This document shows, in pieces, positions 14,085-23,192 of a DNA stretch of 35,659 nucleotides; the first letter of the stretch is position 1; each line of letters starts with the position of its first letter. The notes under the pieces were generated by a model, which worked only from the letters and a program-made list of their open reading frames with translations, searched no databases and was not told the origin of the DNA. Location: the NCBI GenBank assembly GCA_903925075.1, contig CAIYDQ010000073.1, positions 1 to 35,659 of the forward strand, read 5' to 3'. The stretch is from an uncultured Geobacter sp. Its GTDB lineage: Bacteria > Desulfobacterota > Desulfuromonadia > Geobacterales > Geobacteraceae. Both the position numbers and the translations under genes were made by a program.

Positions 14085-14629
14085 CCCGGCTATTATCCCA
14101 CATGCCTTCGCTATTGGAGGAACTCACCCCGTTATTGCCCTGCCTGCCATCCCTATTACCGGAGCCCAGCCGGTTATTATCCGACCTGCCTTCCCTATTG
14201 GGGGAGGCCACCCCGCTATTATCCCACAAACCATCCTTATCAGGGGATGTCACCCGACAATTATCCGACCTGCCTTCCCTTTTAGGGGAGGCCACCCCGC
14301 TATCACCCTGCAAACCATCCTTATTACGGGAGGCCATCCTACATTATCCGATCTGCCCTCCCTAATAGGGGAGGCCACCCCGCCGGTATCCTGTCTACCA
14401 TCCTTACTAGCGGAGGCCACCCGGCTATTATCCGACATGCCTCCTTATTTAGGGAATGCCACCCCTCTGTTATCTTACCTCCCATCCTTATTACCGGAGG
14501 CCACCTAGCTATTATCCGGCATGCCTTCCTTATTGGGGGAGACCACCTCGCTGTTATCTTACCTAACATCCTTATTAGCGGAGTTGACCCGGCTCTTATC
14601 CGACATGCCTTCCTTATTCGCTACCTGGG
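14085..14629. repeat. Thirteen 42-bp tandem repeats (minisatellite)
   Basis: Thirteen diverged units follow each other. Twelve are 42 bp and one (the seventh, beginning TCCTACATTATCC) is 41 bp. A unit reads roughly CCCGGCTATTATCCGACATG followed by CCTTCCTTATTGGGGGAGGC and CA. Odd and even units differ consistently (ATCCGAC-ATGCCTTCC against ATCTTACC-ACCATCC), giving an 84-bp higher-order period. On the minus strand part of the array reads as 14-aa repeats such as GVASPNREGRSDNN, but the 41-bp unit shifts the frame and no start signal is present. It is most likely non-coding; a decayed repeat protein is the alternative. Confidence 0.85.
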
Positions 14630-14669
14630 GTGGGCAAACGGAACCTGTTCCCCGCTCCACTCCTCCCCC

Positions 14670-17600
14670 TTATAAGCCAAGGAAACCGTTCATTATTTTT
14701 TGCAGCTCGGGGACCTCGATGATGCCATTTTCGTTTGTATCCACTGCGGAATCCACAGGCTTTAGCCCCAGCCACATCCTGATCGAATCTTGCACGTCAC
14801 TGGCCGTCACCGTGCTGAGTGCGACGCCGGTAACTCCCGAGAAGTAGCCCTTCAACACTCCGTCGCCGTCGGTTCCGGCATACACTATCAGCGCGTTGCT
14901 GGGGTCGACAACCAGCGAAGTCACGCTCGTCCCGGAAAACCCGTCCCCTACCGAACTCCACGTTGCGGCGCCGTTGATGGACCTGTACACCTTGCCGTTG
15001 ATCGCAACGTAAATCGTTTTGCCGTCGATGGGATCGATAACCAGGGCGGTGACCGTCGTTGCCGGCAGTCCGTGGTTGACCGCGCTCCAGGCGCTGCCGC
15101 CGTCGGTAGTCTTGTACAGCCCCTTTTCAGTTCCGGCATAGGTTGTCTGGTGGTCGGAGGGGTCCATCACCAGCGAGGTCACGGATACGGAGGGCAATCC
15201 CTGGTTCTGCACCAAACTGTGGAGTGCGGAGACGCTAGAGTGGGAATGGACGAGTTGGGCGGTGCTTGAAACTCCGGTACTGGACCCGGCATAGATATCG
15301 TGCGTCTTAAAATCCACCATCAGTGCAGTCACGGGTTGCTGATAAAGCCAGGGAAGAAACTGTTCCGTCCAGGAAAATCCCTTATCTACGGACTTGTATA
15401 CCCCATCGCTGCTTGTCCCGGCTAAGATGCTACCCGTACCGGGATCCATGGCCAGCGTCAGGATGTCCGGATACTTGTTGGCGGCGTCTTTGGGCAGTCC
15501 GTTGTTGGCCGCACTCCAAGAACCGCCGCCGTCGGTGGATTGGTAGACCCCTTCGCCAGTACCGGCATAGAGGACTCGGGGATTGGTCGGATCTATGACC
15601 AAGGCGAAGATCCATGTGAGCCGGTTTCCAATCGCATTCGGATAAGTGTCGTTGTAATAGCCATAAAAATAATAGCTCGAGGTCCGGGGAAGGCCGGAGG
15701 AGACGGCGCTCCACGAGCCGCCGCCATTGATGGATTTAAATATCCCTTTCTGCGTAGTCGCGGCGTATATCGTCGCAGTATCTGTCGGGTCGATGGCCAG
15801 TGCGGTAATTTCGGCGTTGCTCACTCCGATATTGCTGCTCGCATAGCCGCTGCCGTCTACCGACTTCAATACCCCGTCCAGCGTCCCGGCATAGACGGTC
15901 CCATTCCCGGTGGGATCGTCGGCTACCAAGGTGACGATGGTGTTCGCGAGCCCGGTATCGATGCTGTTCCATGAACCGCCGCCATCGGTCGAGGTGAGCA
16001 AACCTCCAAACTCCGTCACCGCATGGATCGTCCGGGAGTCGACCGGTGAAACGGCGACAAATCTGATGGGCGGTTCAGGCGCCGGGGGAGGGGGGCTGGG
16101 TAGTATCTGTTGCATCGTGACGGATGCCACAGCCTTACCCGGTGCTGTTGCCGAGGCTGTTGTCTTGACGCCGCTCCAGGAATTGCCGCCGTCGGTGGTT
16201 TTGAAAATGCCGTTTGGCGTTGCGGCATAGAGGAGTTGACTGTTGTGCGGGTCAAGCGCAAGAGAAGGGATTATCGTCCTGAAGTATGCGGACACTGAAA
16301 GCCCCGTGTTGGCCGCCTCCCAGGATGCGCCGGCATTTGTGGATCTATACACCCCGCTCGAGGTGCCGGCGTAGAGGATGGCCCCGTCGTTTGGATCGCT
16401 CACCAGGGAAAAGACGGCCAGTGCGGTGTTGGCGGAACTAGTCAACCCTTGGCTCGCTTCATTCCAGGTCTCCCCGCCGTCAGTAGAGGTATACACTCCA
16501 TTGTCCGTGCCCGCATAGAGCCTCTGGCCGTTATTTCGGTCGATAGCCGTGCAGTAGACGTTCGGGATGCCGTCGCCAAAAATGATGTTGCCGCTGACGA
16601 GTCCTTTTCCGGCTGATTTCCATGAAAGGCCGCCGTCAGTCGTTTTAAACACCCCTTTGGAGGTCCCGGCATAGACGATCTTGTTTTGCGAGGGATCGAT
16701 GGAGAGCGAGTCGATGAATAGTCCGGCCATTCCGGCGTCGGCCGCGTTCCAACTCGCTCCGCCGTTGGTCGACTTGTACAGCCGGCCGACCATGGAGATG
16801 GCGCCGGCCGCGATCCCGGCATAAAGGGTCTGATTGTCGCCGGGATCGACAACGAGCGTGGTAACGCTTGCCCCCGCGAGGCCTCCGGTGTTTTGCCATA
16901 TGGTCGCGGCGGCGGTTACCGTAACTGAGAACGCCGGCAACGAGGCACTTGCACCGCTGTTGGCGACGCTAATGACGATGTTCGGGTAGGAGCCGGCATT
17001 GATGTTGGCGGGGGTGCCTTGCAGTGCGCCTGTGGCCGGGTCGAAACTGGCCCAAGAAGGCTTGTTGGCGATGGCGAAGCTGGTGACGTTGCCGGCTGCG
17101 GGCATGAACCAGTAGGCGCTCCCTGCGGTGACGCCCGCGCCCGGAGTGCCGGAGATGGTCGGCGGCGGCAGCGATGAAACGGAGATGGAGAAGGGGGCAA
17201 GCGATGCCGCGCCGACGGCGTTGGCGACGCCGATGACGATGTTCGAGTAGGCGCCGGCGTCGGCGACGGTCGGCGTGCCGGTTAATGCGCCGCTGCCGGT
17301 GTCGAAGCTCGCCCAGGAAGGTTTGTTGATGATGCTGAAACTGACCAAGCCGGTGGAGCCGGTCATGGTCGGAATAAAACGGTAGTCGTGATCCGCCGTG
17401 ACGGCGACAGGGGGAGCACCGCCTATGGCTGGCAAATCCAGCAGCGAAACCCCCTTGAAGACACCTCTTAAGGTACCTGCATAGATGGTTTGGCTGCCGG
17501 TCGAGCCGATGGCTAGAGAGTCGACAAAGATACTTGAGCTATATGTCTGATTCGAGGAGAGGCCGCTGTTGACCTGATCCCACGAGCCGCCGCCATTGGC

Positions 17601-19373
17601 GGTCTTGAAAACGCCGCTTCCCGAGGTGCCGGCGAAAACCACCATCCGGTCCGTTGGATCAACGGCGAGGCACGTAACCCAACCGGCGATGATCCCGGGG
17701 TTGACGGCGCGCCAAGACGCGCCGCCATCGATAGATTTGAAGACACCGTTGGAGGTCCCGGCAAAAACGGCGGGATGGTCACCCGGCGCGATGGCTACGG
17801 CATTGACGCTAAGCTGGTCGAGCCCGGTGTTGACCGCACTCCAGGCGCTGCCGCCATCCACGGACTTGTATACCCCGCTGCGCGTCGCAGCATAGATGGT
17901 CAGGCCATCAGCCGGAGCGATAGCGACTGATTTGAGGTATGGCTCGTAAGCGCCCGTGTCGACCCAACTCCAGGATCCACCGCCGTTGGTCGACTTGAAC
18001 AAGCCATTCGATGTCCCGGCAAGGACGGTCTGGCTGTTGGCGGGGTCGATGGCCAAAGAAAGAACAGGAACAGGCGTTCTGCTCCAGCTGCCGTTGTCCA
18101 TCCCGGCGAGCGCGCTCCACGCGGCGCCTCCATCGACCGACTTGAATGCGCCGTTGGAGGCGCCGGCATAGATCGTCCGGCTGCTGGCCGGATCGATGGC
18201 CAGGGAGTAGATATCGGTGATGGGAAGCCCGTCGTTGCTGGCGACCCAGGTACTGCCGCCATCCTCGGATTTGAATACGCCGGCCGGTGTGCCTGCATAG
18301 ACGATCTGGCTATTGGATGGATCGGCGACCAGGGCATGGCTTTCCGTGTTAATCCCGTTGATTGCGCTCCAACTGCCGCCGCTGTCGGTGGACTTAAATA
18401 CCGTCTCTCCCGCGGCGGCGTAGATGGTATGGCTTTCTCCGCCCATGGACAGAGAATCGACGTATTTATCAGTAAGTCCGGTGCTCGCCGGGGTCCATGT
18501 CCCGCCCCCGTCTGCGGATTTATATACTCCGCTTCCGTATGTCCCTGCATAGATTGTTTTTGCGTCGGCAGGATCGATGGCCAGTGACCTGATATTGGAG
18601 GTTCCACCGTAATAACCGTAATAATCTATGCTCCAGCCGAGGGACACGACACTCCATCCCCCGCCACCGTTGAGGGTCCTGAATACCTCATCCCCCACGG
18701 CCGCATAAAGAATCTGGCTATCGGCAGGGTCCATGACCATGGCAGTGACCGAGAGTCTGGGAAGCCCCGAGTTGACGGCGGTCCAGGAATCGCCGCCGTC
18801 GCCGCTCTTAAAGATTCCGCTGCCGTCGATCAATGCATAGATGATCCGGCTGTCATTTTTGTCGATGGTAAAGGTGACGATATTCATGGTGGCAGCAAGG
18901 GTGACCCAAGAGTCGCCGCCATCGACTGACTTGAAGATACCGGATGGGGTTCCCGCATAAATGATCTGGCTGTTGTTGGTTTGATCAAGATGGAGCCACT
19001 TTACGGATGCCTCGATCGGTCCCTTGAGAGCGCTCCAGGAGCCGCCGCCATTTTGGGATATGAACACACCCCGATCGGTGCCTGCATAGATGGTCCGGAT
19101 GTGGGCAGGGTCGGCGGCCACCGAATAAACGGATCGGCCACTGATGCCGATGGAATCCCAGGAGACGCCGCCGTTGACCGATTTTGAAAGTGCGCCATAC
19201 CCTGCGGCGTAGAGTATCTGGCTGTCGGAGGGATCGGTTGCCAGCTGATTCCAGATTAGTTGGCGCGGAAAACCGGCCTGCTGCCAGGAAGTGCCGGCGG
19301 TTGCGGGTAGAGCCCACAGGAGCGACAAAATCAACAACGCCCGCCGCAATGTCCATTGCATCGTTTGTATCAC
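14670..19373 (-). CDS. Giant secreted BNR/Asp-box repeat protein with two Ig-like domains
   Basis: This 1,567-aa protein has a Sec signal peptide (TLRRALLILSLLWALPATAG). It then carries about 25 repeats of the type TIYAGT-x-GVFKSxDGGxSW, the Asp-box (BNR) repeat of beta-propellers also seen in Ycf48-like and sialidase-like proteins. About 13 repeats come before and 12 after two putative Ig-like domains, each with NKPSWASFDxxxGALxGTP (middle third). The last 50 residues end in one EF-hand loop, DTNENGIIEVPE, in a dockerin-like setting. I chose GTG at 19373, which has GAGG 5 nt upstream; ATG at 19361 is also possible. The repeats suggest tandem propellers used for binding on the cell surface; no sialidase active-site residues can be argued. 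The PQQ-propeller lipoprotein gene lies 85 bp upstream. Confidence 0.86.
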   Translation of the reverse strand: MIQTMQWTLRRALLILSLLWALPATAGTSWQQAGFPRQLIWNQLATDPSDSQILYAAGYGALSKSVNGGVSWDSIGISGRSVYSVAADPAHIRTIYAGTDRGVFISQNGGGSWSALKGPIEASVKWLHLDQTNNSQIIYAGTPSGIFKSVDGGDSWVTLAATMNIVTFTIDKNDSRIIYALIDGSGIFKSGDGGDSWTAVNSGLPRLSVTAMVMDPADSQILYAAVGDEVFRTLNGGGGWSVVSLGWSIDYYGYYGGTSNIRSLAIDPADAKTIYAGTYGSGVYKSADGGGTWTPASTGLTDKYVDSLSMGGESHTIYAAAGETVFKSTDSGGSWSAINGINTESHALVADPSNSQIVYAGTPAGVFKSEDGGSTWVASNDGLPITDIYSLAIDPASSRTIYAGASNGAFKSVDGGAAWSALAGMDNGSWSRTPVPVLSLAIDPANSQTVLAGTSNGLFKSTNGGGSWSWVDTGAYEPYLKSVAIAPADGLTIYAATRSGVYKSVDGGSAWSAVNTGLDQLSVNAVAIAPGDHPAVFAGTSNGVFKSIDGGASWRAVNPGIIAGWVTCLAVDPTDRMVVFAGTSGSGVFKTANGGGSWDQVNSGLSSNQTYSSSIFVDSLAIGSTGSQTIYAGTLRGVFKGVSLLDLPAIGGAPPVAVTADHDYRFIPTMTGSTGLVSFSIINKPSWASFDTGSGALTGTPTVADAGAYSNIVIGVANAVGAASLAPFSISVSSLPPPTISGTPGAGVTAGSAYWFMPAAGNVTSFAIANKPSWASFDPATGALQGTPANINAGSYPNIVISVANSGASASLPAFSVTVTAAATIWQNTGGLAGASVTTLVVDPGDNQTLYAGIAAGAISMVGRLYKSTNGGASWNAADAGMAGLFIDSLSIDPSQNKIVYAGTSKGVFKTTDGGLSWKSAGKGLVSGNIIFGDGIPNVYCTAIDRNNGQRLYAGTDNGVYTSTDGGETWNEASQGLTSSANTALAVFSLVSDPNDGAILYAGTSSGVYRSTNAGASWEAANTGLSVSAYFRTIIPSLALDPHNSQLLYAATPNGIFKTTDGGNSWSGVKTTASATAPGKAVASVTMQQILPSPPPPAPEPPIRFVAVSPVDSRTIHAVTEFGGLLTSTDGGGSWNSIDTGLANTIVTLVADDPTGNGTVYAGTLDGVLKSVDGSGYASSNIGVSNAEITALAIDPTDTATIYAATTQKGIFKSINGGGSWSAVSSGLPRTSSYYFYGYYNDTYPNAIGNRLTWIFALVIDPTNPRVLYAGTGEGVYQSTDGGGSWSAANNGLPKDAANKYPDILTLAMDPGTGSILAGTSSDGVYKSVDKGFSWTEQFLPWLYQQPVTALMVDFKTHDIYAGSSTGVSSTAQLVHSHSSVSALHSLVQNQGLPSVSVTSLVMDPSDHQTTYAGTEKGLYKTTDGGSAWSAVNHGLPATTVTALVIDPIDGKTIYVAINGKVYRSINGAATWSSVGDGFSGTSVTSLVVDPSNALIVYAGTDGDGVLKGYFSGVTGVALSTVTASDVQDSIRMWLGLKPVDSAVDTNENGIIEVPELQKIMNGFLGL

Positions 19374-19458
19374 GGTAACCTCAAGAGAGGAGAGGGGGAC
19401 GTATATCATGGGCCTTGGGGGGCGACGTCCCCCTCCTTCCTGCGGATGCCCCGCAGGA

Positions 19459-21522
19459 TCAGGGTCCGACCAGGTACCAAGCCGTCAGCGTGTTCCCTGC
19501 CGGGACGACTAAGTATCCTTCACCCGCGCCCAACCCGGTCAGAGGTTGAGAAACATTTTGTTCATCCGGCCCAGAAATATTGGCAGCTGCTTTTTCGCTC
19601 CATATCAACGAGCCGGTGGCGGCATTGACGGCATACACATTCCCGGAGCCGGACCCGACTATCACGGACTGGTTGATGACGATGGGGGCGGATACCAGGC
19701 TACCGTCTCCGGTAAACCGCCATAAAACCCTTTGGGTACCAAGGTCGATGCCGGTCAGCGTTCCGGAACTCAGAAAGAAACCCGACTGGGCAGAGAACGC
19801 CGGAGCGGCATTTGACGCGAAGGAGCCAACCATCGAACCGGTGCCGGCATTGAACACCAGGTCGCTGGAGTCTCTCACGTACAACTGACCGTTAGCATAG
19901 ACTGACGTCTTCCCGCCCCCTCCTTCGCATCCGCCCGAATAGCGCCAAAGTAACGATCCGGTCAGAGGATCGAATTTATAAACATGACAAGGATAGGAAA
20001 CAAAAACTCCATCGCTGGAAATGGTAGGCGAACTCATGTCGCCATTCTCAACCGCTGAGGTCCAGAGCACGGTGCCGTTTGATTCATCCACGGCGTAAAT
20101 CGTCCCACCACTTCCGGCACCGCCTACATAAACGATGCCGTTGATCGCCGTCGGAGGAGCACTGAATAAGTACTGGCCCGGCAGTTTGATGCTCCAGCCG
20201 GGCTGACCGGTTGCCGCATCAAACGATAGCAGCAGTCCATCGCAATTGACCACGAACAATTTGCCGTGATCGTAGGCATGACCCGACCAGAAGTCGGTTC
20301 CGGAAATGGCAATGGGTCCCCAGGCAACGCTGCCGGTTTGCTCATCGAGCGCGTAGAGACTGGTGCCATAACTACTAGAGTTGCGTGTTGTGACAAATAC
20401 CTTGCCACCCGCGATCAGCGGGTAGGAAACCGCTCCATTGAGGGTCGCGCTCCAGGTCGGGCTGCCGGGGAACGTGACAGCCGAGCCGAGACTGGCATAA
20501 CCGGAGTGAGCATAGTCGATCTGGTAGGCGACTGCCTGGCTAAGCGGCGGAGCCGGTGACGGAGTCGGATGGAAATTGTTGACCGGGGTTGAACCTGCAA
20601 CAACCGCTACGAGCGAGGAGATTGATCTGTAGTCTGCGTTCGAATAGGACGACGGCTCGTACTGAGCCCCGTCCAGGTAAACGAACCTGAGGTACTTAAC
20701 CGTTGACAGATCCAACTGCCCGTTCGACGATACTGTAGATGCAGGCACGATCGACAGTTCTCCGTTCGCGGTTATCAAGCTGGTTCTTGAATGATTTTGG
20801 GGTGAGAATTCCGTGATTGTGTAACCGAGATAGGATTTATTGACGTCATATAGCCAGCAGACCATATTGTATGCGTGGGGTTGTGCAGCCAGAAAATTCG
20901 TCCTCGCCGCAGCGAGTCCCGTCGTCGTTAATAAGCCACCGTTGGCTGCGGAGTATTGCAGCGTGTAGCCCTGCTCCGGGAAGCGTCCGAGTGCGGCGAT
21001 ATACTGCGACGTAACCGGCGAGGGAGTCCAGTCCTCCTCTGTATAGACATCTTGGTGCGTTGCGTCGGTAGCGCTGCCCGGTTCGTGGAAGGCTCGTTGT
21101 ACTGACGAAATCTGTCCGTTCTTCAGTTTGAGCTGAAACACCCACGCGCCCGCTAGCGGCATCATATGAGGATTATCCCCATAATAAATATTTCCGGCAA
21201 GGTAAGGTTTCCCGCTGCTACTGGTACCTTGCTGACCATTAGAGGCCGGAATCGTCCATTGCCAACCATTTGGAGCTGTTACGCTAAAACTATCGATGTC
21301 AACTACGGCAATCGATTCGTTGTAATATACTTTTATATCCAAATTACATGTTGGTCCGTTATTGGAGTAGTCAGGAGCGATGTTATCGTAGAGCCAGCCA
21401 ACGCTTGTGATCAGGGCCGTCTCGCTTGAGACTGAGCTTGCCGCGGGCCCGCCGCCCCCACCACACCCCGTTAAAGCGAGCATGAATATTCCGATCACCA
21501 CATTGCTTACATTACATTTCAT
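19459..21522 (-). CDS. PQQ-like beta-propeller lipoprotein
   Basis: This 687-aa protein starts with a lipoprotein signal, VVIGIFMLALTGC, followed by a Gly/Ala/Ser-rich linker. The lipobox LTGC places the acylated Cys near residue 20. An N-terminal domain of about 300 residues is unrecognised and contains FQLKLKNGQISSVQRAFHEP. The second half is a PQQ-type eight-bladed propeller with blades YALDEQTGSVAWGP, LSFDAATGQPGWSI, IYAVDESNGTVLWTS, YKFDPLTGSLLWRY and VYAVNAATGSLIWS. Such blades often act as binding scaffolds (as in BamB) without the cofactor, and no dehydrogenase signature is evident. GAGGA lies 7 nt before the start. It precedes the BNR gene on the same strand and may share its transcript. 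A promoter and two palindromes lie upstream. Confidence 0.86.
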   Translation of the reverse strand: MKCNVSNVVIGIFMLALTGCGGGGGPAASSVSSETALITSVGWLYDNIAPDYSNNGPTCNLDIKVYYNESIAVVDIDSFSVTAPNGWQWTIPASNGQQGTSSSGKPYLAGNIYYGDNPHMMPLAGAWVFQLKLKNGQISSVQRAFHEPGSATDATHQDVYTEEDWTPSPVTSQYIAALGRFPEQGYTLQYSAANGGLLTTTGLAAARTNFLAAQPHAYNMVCWLYDVNKSYLGYTITEFSPQNHSRTSLITANGELSIVPASTVSSNGQLDLSTVKYLRFVYLDGAQYEPSSYSNADYRSISSLVAVVAGSTPVNNFHPTPSPAPPLSQAVAYQIDYAHSGYASLGSAVTFPGSPTWSATLNGAVSYPLIAGGKVFVTTRNSSSYGTSLYALDEQTGSVAWGPIAISGTDFWSGHAYDHGKLFVVNCDGLLLSFDAATGQPGWSIKLPGQYLFSAPPTAINGIVYVGGAGSGGTIYAVDESNGTVLWTSAVENGDMSSPTISSDGVFVSYPCHVYKFDPLTGSLLWRYSGGCEGGGGKTSVYANGQLYVRDSSDLVFNAGTGSMVGSFASNAAPAFSAQSGFFLSSGTLTGIDLGTQRVLWRFTGDGSLVSAPIVINQSVIVGSGSGNVYAVNAATGSLIWSEKAAANISGPDEQNVSQPLTGLGAGEGYLVVPAGNTLTAWYLVGP

Positions 21523-21588
21523 CTCGTTTCCTCGTTTTGTTTATTACTTACTCCAAGAGTAGAGGGTGGAACGTTAAGCCGGGTTCCA

Positions 21589-21617
21589 TCTATACACGAC
21601 TCAACAGCTAGTTTCAA
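21589..21617 (-). promoter_or_regulatory. Candidate sigma-70 promoter of the PQQ-lipoprotein gene
   Basis: On the minus strand TTGAAA (21612-21617) is followed after 17 nt by TATAGA (21589-21594). Transcription would start near 21582, about 60 nt before the ATG. Confidence 0.5.
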
Positions 21618-21647
21618 AAAAAATCATAATGGATCGGGATACATCAA

Positions 21648-21668
21648 AATGGTAATAAAATTACCATT
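21648..21668. promoter_or_regulatory. Palindromic operator candidate, proximal
   Basis: A perfect 9-bp inverted repeat, AATGGTAAT/ATTACCATT, has a 3-nt AAA centre. Its centre is about 76 nt upstream of the predicted transcription start, a position usual for activators. Confidence 0.6.
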
Positions 21669-21712
21669 CGCAATTTTTACGCAAAAGTTTTAGATACATA
21701 CGGCAATCTTCG

Positions 21713-21735
21713 AAATGGTAATTTTATTGCCATTT
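21713..21735. promoter_or_regulatory. Palindromic operator candidate, distal
   Basis: A 10-bp inverted repeat, AAATGGTAAT/ATTGCCATTT, with one mismatch and a TTT centre has nearly the same sequence as the site at 21648-21668. The centres are 66 bp apart. Confidence 0.58.
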
Positions 21736-22002
21736 CAAGGTTGTTGCCCAGATGACTATGAAATCCAGATATATATCAGCGGGTTAGCCGCCGACGATGA
21801 AAGTCGTTAGTCGGATTATTTAGTGCTAATATTCGTCGGTGCGAAACAGTTTCAACGAAATGCCGGGTAACGGGGGTGGAGCGAAAACAGCGGATAGGCA
21901 GGCGTTCGGCGACCGAAAGGCCCCCCTTGATGGGGGCTGGGAGGAGAGGGCGAAAGGCTCGCCATAGCGACTTCATGGACTTCATGGACTTTAAAAATTG
22001 AA
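21736..22002. other. Gene-free stretch between the secreted-protein genes and the hopanoid operon
   Basis: No convincing gene is seen. A 69-residue minus-strand frame is Arg-rich and begins in a direct repeat (GACTTCATG three times within 21969-21989), so I treat it as non-coding. Confidence 0.4.
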
Positions 22003-22037
22003 GAACCCGCTACTCTCTTTTAGAGATTAGCGGGTTC
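22003..22037 (-). terminator. Terminator hairpin of the hopanoid operon
   Basis: A 10-bp stem, GAACCCGCTA/TAGCGGGTTC, encloses a CTCT/AGAG inner pairing. On the minus strand it is followed by an imperfect T-rich stretch. It lies 30 nt after the hpnH stop. The same module occurs at 10435-10468. Confidence 0.72.
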
Positions 22038-22067
22038 AATGTGCCGGGTGAAGCTCTTAAACAACCT

Positions 22068-23066
22068 CTAGGTCAAGTTCCACAAAAACATCTCCCAAAT
22101 ATCCTTCCAGCTCTTGCCGATCTCGGCGACCACGGAGGGCTCGAAGCCGCAGTGCATCATGCACTGGGCGCAGCGCACGTCCTTGCCGACGCCGTACTTC
22201 TCCCACTGGGTCTTCTCCATCATCTCCTGGAAGCTCGGATAATGGGCGTCGGTGATCAGGTAGCAGGGGGCCTTCCAGCCGCGGGTGTTCCTGGTCGGAT
22301 TCCCCCAGGGGGTGCACTCCAACTGCTTCTCGCCCTTCAGGAAACGCAGGTACATGGGGGTGGAGTAGAAGCAAAAGCGCTTGCTCATTTCGTAGACCTG
22401 CTCGAACTTCTTCTGGATCTCGCGCCGCTCCAGGAAGAGCTTCTCGCCCACCGCCTCGTAGCCGAATCCGGGCGCCACCAGGAAGCCGTCGACGCCGATC
22501 TCTTTCAGATGGGAAAAGAGCATCTCGATCTCGACCAGGTCGGTTTCCTTGAAGATGGTGGTGTTGGTGCAGATCCTGAACCCCAGGGCCTTGGCTTTCT
22601 TGACGGCGGCCATGGCTATCTTGAAGGTCCCTTTGCGCTCCAGGATGCGGTCGTGGGTCTCTTCCATGCCGTCCATGTGGATGTTGAGGATGAAGTTGGG
22701 ATGCGGCTTCAGGGTGTCGAGCGCCTTCTCCAGAAGGAGCGCGTTGGTGCAGAGGTAGATGTGCTTCCCTTTCGCCAGCACGGCGTCGATCAGCGGGAAG
22801 ATGTGCGGATAGAGGAACGGCTCGCCGCCGGTTATGGTGACTACCGGGGCCGGGCACTCGTCCACGGAGTCCAGGCACTGCTGCAGCGTCATCATGTCCT
22901 GCATGGTGTCGGCGTATTCCCTGATCCTGCCGCAGCCGGAACAGGCGAGGTTGCACAGATGGGTCGGCTCCAGCATCAGCACGAGCGGATACTTTTCCTG
23001 CTTCTTCATCTTGTTGGAAATGATGTACTTGGTGAGATCGTAATTGAGTCGCATGGGGAAACGCAT
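22068..23066 (-). CDS. hpnH: Adenosylhopane synthase HpnH (radical SAM)
   Basis: This 332-aa radical SAM protein has the CX3CX2C cluster motif CNLACSGC (Cys38, 42, 45), followed by GGEPFLYPHIFPLID and the SPASM-like region with CxxCMMHCGFEP near the C-terminus. HpnH joins the 5'-deoxyadenosyl radical to diploptene to give adenosylhopane, the first step in making side-chain-extended (C35) hopanoids. The frame is full length and motifs are intact. It is the last gene of the minus-strand order shc, hpnA, dxs, hpnH, 126 nt after dxs, and is followed by a terminator. hpnG, which often follows hpnH, is not present here. A weak Shine-Dalgarno sequence (GGGATGG) precedes the ATG. Confidence 0.96.
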   Translation of the reverse strand: MRFPMRLNYDLTKYIISNKMKKQEKYPLVLMLEPTHLCNLACSGCGRIREYADTMQDMMTLQQCLDSVDECPAPVVTITGGEPFLYPHIFPLIDAVLAKGKHIYLCTNALLLEKALDTLKPHPNFILNIHMDGMEETHDRILERKGTFKIAMAAVKKAKALGFRICTNTTIFKETDLVEIEMLFSHLKEIGVDGFLVAPGFGYEAVGEKLFLERREIQKKFEQVYEMSKRFCFYSTPMYLRFLKGEKQLECTPWGNPTRNTRGWKAPCYLITDAHYPSFQEMMEKTQWEKYGVGKDVRCAQCMMHCGFEPSVVAEIGKSWKDIWEMFLWNLT

Positions 23067-23192
23067 GGTTAATCCATCCCTTTTGTCGCTGCTTTGTTGA
23101 TCGTTCGTGTGACACAGTAAAACGAGACAATCAAGGGGGTGATCCTGACCCTTTGACTGTCCCGTCGGTAAATTCGCTGCCGGTTGTCTATG

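Noticed and set aside
13817..14569. Frames on both strands through the 42-bp repeats.
   Set aside because: They exist because 42 is a multiple of three; the 41-bp unit breaks them and there are no start signals.
21776..21985. A 69-codon minus-strand frame.
   Set aside because: Arg-rich, begins within a small direct repeat, no Shine-Dalgarno sequence and no family match.
22057..23130. An overlapping 357-codon frame on the same strand as hpnH.
   Set aside because: It is a shifted-frame shadow of hpnH, rich in Arg/His/Pro, without the radical SAM cysteines.
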